Shown in pieces: positions 45,229-51,448 of a stretch of DNA of 64,000 bases (position 1 is the first letter of the stretch; the number at the start of each line of letters is the position of its first letter). The notes under the pieces are model-generated. The model saw only the letters and a program-made list of their open reading frames with translations, was not told the origin of the DNA and did not search any database. Source of the stretch: Tenacibaculum sp. Bg11-29 (GTDB lineage Bacteria; Bacteroidota; Bacteroidia; Flavobacteriales; Flavobacteriaceae); the NCBI RefSeq assembly GCF_002836595.1, contig NZ_PJBB01000003.1, positions 1,239,001 through 1,303,000 of the forward strand. The letters are read 5' to 3'. A program made the position numbers and the translations under genes.

Positions 45229-45399
45229 ATGAAAAAACAAATTGAAAATAAAAGTAAAGATATTTCTAGAAAAGAGGCATTGAAAAAAATAGGAGGTTAT
45301 AGTAAATACGCTGCTTTAACGGCTATTGGAACCTATATGATTTTAAATCCGCAAAAAGCGCAAGCTGGAAGCCCAGAAAACCCTGGTAATAATTTTTAG
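45229..45399 (+). CDS. 56-aa mini-protein with leader-like N-terminus (cassette 2)
   Basis: Second copy of the mini-gene, again 14 bases after the cargo stop with an identical spacer (TAATACAACATATCATT). It differs from copy 1 only at Q6E and D7N. The hydrophobic segment, AQA site and C-terminal GSPENPGNNF are the same. The 3' untranslated regions after the two copies are homologous but much more diverged than the genes, so conservation stops at the stop codon. Function is unknown. Confidence 0.75.
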   Translation: MKKQIENKSKDISRKEALKKIGGYSKYAALTAIGTYMILNPQKAQAGSPENPGNNF

Positions 45400-45536
45400 G
45401 AATTATAAGCTTAAAAATAGGTATGATAATATTAATGTAATTCTTAACTTATCGTTATGTAAGAGTGAATTATAGATTAGATATTAATCCTAGAAAAAAA
45501 ACTATTCTTAGGTAAGAAGAACTATGAATAATTTAC

Positions 45537-45567
45537 AAAACCGGTACAGTAGTGTATCGGTTTTTTT
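45537..45567 (+). terminator. Terminator of cassette 2
   Basis: AAAACCGGTACA-GTAG-TGTATCGGTTTTTTT, the same hairpin as at 39947 with one loop change. Confidence 0.88.
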
Positions 45568-45650
45568 ATGTTTAAAAAAGATGAAAATAACGTTAAAAAC
45601 TTTACTTTTCGTCAAAGAAATATACTTATGGTATTTGAGTATAGAAACCG

Positions 45651-45658
45651 TACCTTTG
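45651..45658 (+). promoter_or_regulatory. Predicted -7 box for the DEVD helicase
   Basis: TACCTTTG, 17 bases before the ATG at 45675. The reading frame from 45524 crosses the terminator and is not considered a gene. Confidence 0.5.
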
Positions 45659-45674
45659 CGGCAAATTACTGTAA

Positions 45675-47030
45675 ATGATTACTTTTCAAGATTTAGATTT
45701 ATCAAATCCATTACGAAATTCAATTGAAGAATTAGGTTTTGTACAACCAACACCAATTCAAGAAGAAGCCTTTTCTATCATACGATCAGGTAAAGACGTT
45801 GTAGGTATCGCTCAAACTGGTACAGGTAAAACATTTGCTTATATGTTGCCTATACTTCGTGATTTGAAATTTTCTAATCAACAACACCCAAGAGTGCTTG
45901 TTGTAGTACCAACACGTGAATTAGTAGTTCAGGTTGTAAATGAAATTGAAAAACTTTCGAAATTCATGAACTTACGTACTGTTGGTGTATTTGGAGGAAT
46001 TCCTTTAAATAGACATAAACAAGCTGTTGCGCAAGGTGCAGATGTTATTGTGGCTACTCCGGGGCGTTTGTATGACTTAGCAGTAAGTAAGGTTTTAAAA
46101 TTGAAATCAATCCAGAAATTAGTGATTGATGAAGTAGATGTAATGCTTGATTTAGGCTTTAGATTTCAATTATTAAATATTTTCGACCTATTACCAGTAC
46201 GTCGCCAAAACATTATGTTTTCGGCAACAATGACTGAAGATGTAGAGATATTGATTGATGATTTTTTTACTGCACCTAAAAAAATATTTATAGCAGTTAG
46301 TGGAACTCCATTAGATAATATTCAGCAAATTAGTTACGATGTTCCTAACTTTTATACAAAGGTTAATTTATTAAGTGAATTATTATCTAATAGACAAGAG
46401 TATAGTAAAGTCTTAGTTTTTGCTCCAAACAAAAGAAATGCAGATAGATTATTTGAATGTATAAAAGAAGAATTTCCATCACAATCGTGTGTAATACATT
46501 CTAATAAAACACAAAATTATCGTTTACGTTCTATTGAACAATTTAATAAAGGCGAAAAACGAATATTAATAGCAACTGATGTTATTGCTCGTGGATTAGA
46601 TTTAGAGGAAGTTACACATGTAATAAACTTTAATACTCCGTATTTTCCAGAAAATTATATGCACAGAATTGGTCGTACAGGTCGTGCAGAACGTGAAGGT
46701 AAAACAATCCTTTTTTCAACAGTAAAAGAACAAGAGGCTAAACAGCGTATTGAGGAATTGATGAATTATGAAATTCCGAAAGTTGAAATTCCTGAACAGG
46801 TTGAAATTACTAAGCAATTAACAGAAGAAGAGCGACCTAAAGAAGAAGGTGAGCGTGATAAGAACAGAACTTCTCTAGAGTATGTTCCTGGTCCTGCTTT
46901 TCATGAAAAGAGTGAAAAGAATAGTAAAACGAATCAAGGGGGATCTTATCGTAGAGAGATTGCGAAAAAATATAAAAAACCAAAGACAAAAGGAGATAAA
47001 AACTTTAATTTACGACGCAAGAGAAAATAA
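45675..47030 (+). CDS. DEAD-box family RNA helicase with DEVD motif II
   Basis: A 451-aa RNA helicase. The Q motif is near the N-terminus (FQDLDLSNPLRNSIEELGFVQPTPIQEEAF). Walker A is AQTGTGKT near residue 43, motif Ia PTRELVVQV, and motif II VIDEVDVMLDLGF, so the usual DEAD reads DEVD. SAT, ATDVIARGLDLEE and HRIGRTGRAEREGK complete the set. The Ala to Val change keeps both acidic catalytic residues. The C-terminal tail of about 80 residues is highly charged and basic at the end (KKYKKPKTKGDKNFNLRRKRK), for RNA binding. Its stop overlaps the next gene's ATG, so the two are coupled. Confidence 0.95.
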   Translation: MITFQDLDLSNPLRNSIEELGFVQPTPIQEEAFSIIRSGKDVVGIAQTGTGKTFAYMLPILRDLKFSNQQHPRVLVVVPTRELVVQVVNEIEKLSKFMNLRTVGVFGGIPLNRHKQAVAQGADVIVATPGRLYDLAVSKVLKLKSIQKLVIDEVDVMLDLGFRFQLLNIFDLLPVRRQNIMFSATMTEDVEILIDDFFTAPKKIFIAVSGTPLDNIQQISYDVPNFYTKVNLLSELLSNRQEYSKVLVFAPNKRNADRLFECIKEEFPSQSCVIHSNKTQNYRLRSIEQFNKGEKRILIATDVIARGLDLEEVTHVINFNTPYFPENYMHRIGRTGRAEREGKTILFSTVKEQEAKQRIEELMNYEIPKVEIPEQVEITKQLTEEERPKEEGERDKNRTSLEYVPGPAFHEKSEKNSKTNQGGSYRREIAKKYKKPKTKGDKNFNLRRKRK

Positions 47031-47389
47031 TGCAGATACTTAACAAGCAAGAACTTCATAACTTAGGGATGAATATTGTGGGTAAAAAATTGCAAGAACA
47101 AGGTTATGAATTTGTTGCAATTAATAGTCAGTTAAAAAAGCATCCGCAGTTTGTTCTATTTAAAAAAGGAGAACCTACCATTTTTGTTTTAGTAAAAACA
47201 ACGAATAATATTCAGACACCAGAAGAATATGATGTTTTATGGATGGAAACATTTAAAGAACATGCAAAAAAACAAAATGCAAAAATATGGTTTGCAGGTG
47301 TGGGTATTGCAAATGCAGAGAGTGTAGAATTACCTGTTTTTAAGGACCAACCTTACTATGTCGCATTTAATGATTTCATAAAGATTTAA
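47030..47389 (+). CDS. 119-aa conserved flavobacterial protein of unknown function
   Basis: A small soluble protein without signal peptide or membrane helix. It opens MQILNKQELHNLGMNIVGKKL, with conserved-looking blocks FVAINSQLKKHPQFVLF, YDVLWMETFKEHAKKQNAKIWFAGVG and VELPVFKDQPYYVAFNDF. The alternating alpha/beta pattern with charged faces recalls restriction-endonuclease-like or similar small folds, but no catalytic D-ExK is clear. Relatives are sometimes labelled 'NqrF', but no ferredoxin cysteines or flavin motif exist here, so that label should not be used. It starts on the last base of the helicase stop (TAATG), suggesting a shared RNA-related role. Confidence 0.75.
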   Translation: MQILNKQELHNLGMNIVGKKLQEQGYEFVAINSQLKKHPQFVLFKKGEPTIFVLVKTTNNIQTPEEYDVLWMETFKEHAKKQNAKIWFAGVGIANAESVELPVFKDQPYYVAFNDFIKI

Positions 47390-47525
47390 TTTATTTGTAA
47401 CTTATAAAACAGAAATCACCAGTTATACATAATTATATACCAAACACACAATAATTGTTATTTACTTAAAAGACAGTTAGTTAAATATCTGTATTTGTGG
47501 TGGGGAAATAATAATAATTATAATT

Positions 47526-47627
47526 ATGAAAAAACAATTACTAAAGGGGATTCAAAACTTTTTCAAAAACATTTTAGAGCAATTAGCCGAGTTTGGTAAA
47601 GCAGCTGGTTATGCAATAAACCATTAA
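47526..47627 (+). CDS. 33-aa small protein, amphipathic helix
   Basis: ATG at 47526 and stop at 47625-47627. The protein is Lys-rich at the start (MKKQLLKGIQ), followed by NFFKNILEQLAEFGKAAGY and a C-terminal AINH. Spacing of hydrophobic residues gives an amphipathic helix. It has its own transcription unit signals: a strong terminator 20 bases after the stop and A/T-rich sequence with a TGTATTTG box near 47490 upstream. It could be a small membrane-associated regulator or toxin-like peptide. No family was recognised and coding status rests on the gene-like setting. Confidence 0.5.
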   Translation: MKKQLLKGIQNFFKNILEQLAEFGKAAGYAINH

Positions 47628-47648
47628 GTTATTATAAGGTTTTGAAAG

Positions 47649-47683
47649 AAAACACTCGTTTTAAGAAAAGCGAGTGTTTTTTT
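47649..47683 (+). terminator. Terminator after the 33-aa ORF
   Basis: AAAACACTCG and CGAGTGTTTT pair, with inner TTTT/AAAA and a following T tract. Confidence 0.88.
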
Positions 47684-47707
47684 ATGCTTTAATGTTAACT
47701 TTATAAG

Positions 47708-48274
47708 ATGAAAAATTTATTATTAGAAATTCAACAATGTAAAATTTGTGAAAATTTTATAGAGCCTAGACCAGTTGTAATTGCTCAAAAAGTGTCAAAA
47801 ATTATAATTATAGGTCAAGCACCAGGAGTTAAAGTTCATACTTCAGGTGTTCCTTGGGATGATGCGAGTGGAAAACAGTTAAGAAAATGGCTTGGAGTTA
47901 CCGATAAACAATTTTATAACATGGAGAATTTTGGAATTATTCCTATGGGGTTTTGTTATCCAGGAAAAGGAAAATCTGGAGATTTACCACCTAGAAAAGA
48001 ATGTGCACCTCAATGGCATCATTTATTATTAGAGAAAATGTTAAATGTAGAGCTGGTAATTTTAATAGGAATGTATGCTCAAAAATATTATTTGAAAAAT
48101 ACGGCAAAAAGAACTCTAACTGATACAGTGAGTTCTTTTGAAGAATATTTACCTAAATACATGGTTTTGCCTCATCCATCACCAAGAAATCGATTTTGGT
48201 TAACTAAAAACCCTTGGTTCTCACAAAGTGTATTACCGATACTTAAAAATAAAGTCGCTGATATAGTACAATAA
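47708..48274 (+). CDS. Uracil-DNA glycosylase family protein
   Basis: A 188-aa single-domain protein of the uracil-DNA glycosylase superfamily. Motif A is IIIIGQAPGVKVHTSGVPWDD near residues 32-52 and motif B LPHPSPRN near residue 157 (the HPS/P(S)xR type). The C-terminal part has the helix expected after motif B. A pair of cysteines near the N-terminus (QQCKICENF) recalls the iron-sulfur family 4 enzymes, but the complete four-cysteine set is not evident. It would remove uracil or a related damaged base. The ATG at 47708 comes shortly after the preceding terminator. Confidence 0.88.
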   Translation: MKNLLLEIQQCKICENFIEPRPVVIAQKVSKIIIIGQAPGVKVHTSGVPWDDASGKQLRKWLGVTDKQFYNMENFGIIPMGFCYPGKGKSGDLPPRKECAPQWHHLLLEKMLNVELVILIGMYAQKYYLKNTAKRTLTDTVSSFEEYLPKYMVLPHPSPRNRFWLTKNPWFSQSVLPILKNKVADIVQ

Positions 48275-48325
48275 TCTACAATATAAAGAACAAATTAAAA
48301 GAGATAGGTTCAATTGATAAATTTG

Positions 48326-48333
48326 TACTTTTG
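48326..48333 (+). promoter_or_regulatory. -7 box directly upstream of hflX
   Basis: TACTTTTG ends 6 bases before the ATG at 48340. In Bacteroidota transcription starts about 5-8 bases after this box, so the hflX mRNA would be leaderless or nearly so. The box overlaps the alternative TTG start at 48331, which argues against that start. Confidence 0.55.
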
Positions 48334-48339
48334 CATACT

Positions 48340-49542
48340 ATGACAGAAACACGTGAAGCAGTATCAGAAAAAGCGGTTTTAATTGGTATTATAACCCAGC
48401 ATCAAAACGAAAAGCAATCTGAAGAATATTTAGATGAGTTAGAATTTTTAACTTTAACTGCTGGAGGTGTTGCTGTAAAGCGTTTTGTGCAAAAAATGGA
48501 GAAACCGAATCCTAAAACTTTTTTAGGAACAGGGAAGTTAGAGGAGGTTAGAATGTATATTGAATCACACAATATAGGTACAGCAATTTTCGATGATGAA
48601 CTATCACCTGCGCAATTAAGAAATATTGAAAATATTTTAGATTGTAAGGTGTTAGATAGAACAAATTTAATTCTTGATATTTTTGCAAGTAGAGCTCAAA
48701 CAAGTTCAGCTAAAGCACAAGTAGAGTTGGCTCAATGTCAATATTTATTACCTAGATTAACAAGATTATGGACTCACCTTGATAAGCAAAAAGGAGGTAT
48801 AGGTATGCGTGGGCCTGGTGAAACAGAAATAGAAACTGACCGTCGTATTATTCGAGAAAAAATCACTTTGTTAAAGAAGAAACTTGCCACTATTGATAGG
48901 CAGATGGCAGTACAAAGAAAAAATAGAGGTAAAATGGTTCGTGTGGCATTAGTAGGGTATACTAATGTTGGTAAGTCAACTTTAATGAATGTAATAAGTA
49001 AAAGTGATGTGTTTGCAGAAAATAAGTTATTTGCAACGCTTGATACAACGGTAAGAAAGGTTGTTATAAAGAATCTCCCGTTTTTAATGACAGATACTGT
49101 TGGTTTTATTAGAAAGTTACCAACGCAATTGGTAGAATCATTTAAATCTACTTTAGATGAAGTTCGTGAAGCTGACTTATTATTGCATATCGTAGATATT
49201 TGTCACCCAAATTTTGAAGACCATATTGCATCTGTAAATAAAATTTTAGATGAAATTGGTAGCGCAAATAAACCAACCGTAATGGTATTTAATAAAATTG
49301 ACGCGTATACATATGAAACAATTGATGAGGATGACTTAATTACAGAAAAAACAAAAGCTCATTATACTTTAGATGATTGGAAAAAAACATGGATGAATGA
49401 TTTAGAAGAAGAAAGTCTATTTATTTCTGCACTTAATAAAGATAATTTAGAAAATTTTAAAGAAAAGGTGTATGAATTAGTTAAGAAAATACATATTCAG
49501 CGTTTTCCTTATAATAATTTTTTATACCAAGAATACGAGTAA
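48340..49542 (+). CDS. hflX: GTPase HflX
   Basis: About 400 aa. HflX is a ribosome-binding GTPase that splits stalled or stress-arrested 70S ribosomes. The N-terminal HflX domain includes LTLTAGGVAVKRF and FLGTGKLEEV, followed by the glycine-rich linker GGIGMRGPGETEIETDRR near residue 152. The G domain has G1 VGYTNVGKST near residue 204, the effector TLDTTVRKV, G3 DTVGF and G4 NKID. The ATG at 48340 is chosen over an in-frame TTG three codons earlier because of the promoter position. It is monocistronic and follows the glycosylase gene on the same strand. Confidence 0.96.
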   Translation: MTETREAVSEKAVLIGIITQHQNEKQSEEYLDELEFLTLTAGGVAVKRFVQKMEKPNPKTFLGTGKLEEVRMYIESHNIGTAIFDDELSPAQLRNIENILDCKVLDRTNLILDIFASRAQTSSAKAQVELAQCQYLLPRLTRLWTHLDKQKGGIGMRGPGETEIETDRRIIREKITLLKKKLATIDRQMAVQRKNRGKMVRVALVGYTNVGKSTLMNVISKSDVFAENKLFATLDTTVRKVVIKNLPFLMTDTVGFIRKLPTQLVESFKSTLDEVREADLLLHIVDICHPNFEDHIASVNKILDEIGSANKPTVMVFNKIDAYTYETIDEDDLITEKTKAHYTLDDWKKTWMNDLEEESLFISALNKDNLENFKEKVYELVKKIHIQRFPYNNFLYQEYE

Positions 49543-49687
49543 ATAAGTAGATAAGTGAATTTTTAAAAGTGAAAACATGTAAAAATATTTTTTACTTTTG
49601 CGTTTTTTTATTATATTTAGACTCATTTTACTAAAATAGTTAATAAGTTTATTTTAAATATATTAAGCCCCCCAAAACCCCCTAAAA

Positions 49688-49801
49688 ATGAAAAACTACA
49701 ATCCCCTCCGTTTGAAATTAGTAACAATTTTTGCTGATGAAATTTTGCAAAGAAAAAAAGTAACGACACATGCATCATTTTTATTAAATAACCTTATGTA
49801 A
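49688..49801 (+). CDS. Possible 37-aa small ORF
   Basis: Reads MKNYNPLRLKLVTIFADEIL..., 37 codons plus stop, in the 325-base gap between hflX and the TonB-like gene. A -7 box (TACTTTTG, 49593-49600) upstream fits a transcript starting near 49605. C-rich runs (CCCCCC, CCCCC) just before the ATG are unusual in this A/T-rich DNA. No homologue was recognised. It could be chance. Downstream, GCTTTA...TAAAGC (about 49813-49834) forms a weak hairpin. Confidence 0.25.
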   Translation: MKNYNPLRLKLVTIFADEILQRKKVTTHASFLLNNLM

Positions 49802-49867
49802 ATAATATTTAATGGGCTTTAGCAATTCGTTAAAGCAGGTTATTTGTTTACTTAAAATTAAATAAAG

Positions 49868-50536
49868 ATGAAAAATATAACTGTAATATTGTTGATGTGT
49901 TTTTCTGTATTTCAAATTTTTTCACAAAAGGTTTGTTTGTTGGAAGACAAGGCGCTAATTGATGTGAATACACTTAATAAATGTGCTGTAGAGAAAAAAC
50001 AAAAAAAACAAAAGGTTGATGACGTAATTGTATCTAGTAAAAGATACTTTAAAAAGAGAGTTTATTTAGAAGAAGCTGCTGAATTAGCAAGTAGCCTAAA
50101 AGAAAAAACTATTTCTGATATTCAGGTTGTCAATGATTTTAAAATAGATTTGGTGTTAGAGGCACTAGAATCTAAAGAAAAGGAAGTTTCTTTCGATTCA
50201 GTAGAAGAAATACCTTTATTTACCTCTTGTTTAGATAGTACGGTAGACAAACTAGTGTGTTTTAATTCTGAAATTCAGAAGCATATAAATACTACGTTTC
50301 AATACCCTGATAAAGCAATCCAACAAGGAATTGAAGGAGACATAACTGTAAGTTTTATTATTGATAAAAAAGGTGAAATTAAAAATATAAAAGCGTCAGG
50401 AGATAAATATCAGGAGGTTTTAAATATTGAGGCAAAAAGAATAGTTTCCTTATTACCTGTTTTCAAAGCAGGGAAACAAGATGGTAAAGAGTTGAATGTT
50501 TTTTATAGTTTTTCGATGAGTTTTAGTTTAGATTAA
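49868..50536 (+). CDS. Exported TonB-C-domain protein, orphan copy
   Basis: A 222-aa protein with an N-terminal signal peptide (MKNITVILLMCFSVFQIFSQ) rather than the membrane anchor and proline-rich spacer of classic TonB. The next segment, KVCLLEDKALIDVNTLNKC, has two cysteines and matches the N-terminus of the two relatives downstream. The C-terminal TonB-like domain covers about residues 130-222 (FQYPDKAIQQGIEGDITVSFIIDKKGEIKNIKASG). It lies upstream of the two TonB-like/receptor pairs. It may be exported and act as a periplasmic or outer-membrane adaptor rather than an energy transducer. That is an inference from the missing anchor. Confidence 0.8.
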   Translation: MKNITVILLMCFSVFQIFSQKVCLLEDKALIDVNTLNKCAVEKKQKKQKVDDVIVSSKRYFKKRVYLEEAAELASSLKEKTISDIQVVNDFKIDLVLEALESKEKEVSFDSVEEIPLFTSCLDSTVDKLVCFNSEIQKHINTTFQYPDKAIQQGIEGDITVSFIIDKKGEIKNIKASGDKYQEVLNIEAKRIVSLLPVFKAGKQDGKELNVFYSFSMSFSLD

Positions 50537-50676
50537 AGCTAAGAGTGTATTATGTTAAGCTATAATAGTATTTATCTGTTTTTAGCTATATTAATGTTTT
50601 TTATGCATGTATTGATTTTACTATCTTTGCAGTATATATTAAATGTTTGATTTAAAAATATAATACCCTAAGTAGT

Positions 50677-51399
50677 ATGAGAAAAAAGATAACATTAATG
50701 TTCGTTTTTTTTATTTCAGTTAACATTATGTCACAAGAGGTTTGTGAATCTCCAGAAGAAAACGAATTAGATTTAAATAGTATAACTAAATGTTCTATTA
50801 AAGAGTCTAAAAATAAGAGAGATAAAAAAACTAGGCAAATATCTGTTAAAGTATCTGCTAGTAGAAGATATCTTAAGAAAAGAGAAGCTTTGAAGAAGCA
50901 AAATGTGTCAGGAGCAACGGGTGTTGGTCTTGCTAGTGTAAAAAGTACTAATGAAAAGACAGAAATAACAAAAACATTGTCTTTAAAAAATAGTATTGAA
51001 AGTCTTAAGGAGAAATTATCTGCAGAAGAAGTTAAAAAAGCTTCACGATTTACTACAGTAGATAAATTACCAATGTTTAAGGGGTGTAAGAAAGTGAAAA
51101 AATCTGAAAGTATGGATTGTTTCAATGAAGGAATGATTAGCCATATATCTAAACACTTCAGGTACCCGAGTAAAGCAGTAAAAGAGTCAATTCAGGGAGA
51201 TGTTTGGGTTCGTTTTATTATCGACAAAAACGGTGATATTCGAAATATAAAAACATTGGGACCTAAAAATGCTAGTATACTTAATAAAGAGGCTGTTAGG
51301 GTGGTCTTAAAATTACCAAAATTCATTCCGGCGAGAAAAAATGGAGGAAGGATTGCTGTGAAATATGGCTTTCCCATAGCCTTTGCTTTAGAAGAATAA
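50677..51399 (+). CDS. Exported TonB-C-domain protein, module 1
   Basis: A 240-aa protein with a signal peptide (MRKKITLMFVFFISVNIMSQ), then EVCESPEENELDLNSITKCSI, a basic region (RDKKTRQISVKVSASRRYLKKR), a low-complexity linker, and a TonB-like C-terminal domain (FRYPSKAVKESIQGDVWVRFIIDKNGDIRNIKTLG, about residues 158-192, to the end). It is followed 49 bases later by a TonB-dependent receptor. The pairing is repeated in module 2. A -7 box (TATCTTTG, 50622-50629) lies 48 bases before the ATG. Confidence 0.85.
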   Translation: MRKKITLMFVFFISVNIMSQEVCESPEENELDLNSITKCSIKESKNKRDKKTRQISVKVSASRRYLKKREALKKQNVSGATGVGLASVKSTNEKTEITKTLSLKNSIESLKEKLSAEEVKKASRFTTVDKLPMFKGCKKVKKSESMDCFNEGMISHISKHFRYPSKAVKESIQGDVWVRFIIDKNGDIRNIKTLGPKNASILNKEAVRVVLKLPKFIPARKNGGRIAVKYGFPIAFALEE

Positions 51400-51448
51400 T
51401 TTACTATTAGAATCTTATTCAATTATTATTAATTAAATACTATTATAT

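Noticed and set aside
45524..45727. 67-codon ORF before the DEVD helicase
   Set aside because: It runs through the terminator hairpin of cassette 2 and overlaps the real start of the helicase.
47030..47389. Label 'NqrF subunit' for the 119-aa protein
   Set aside because: No ferredoxin cysteines, FAD or NADH motifs; the true nqrF is at 30212.
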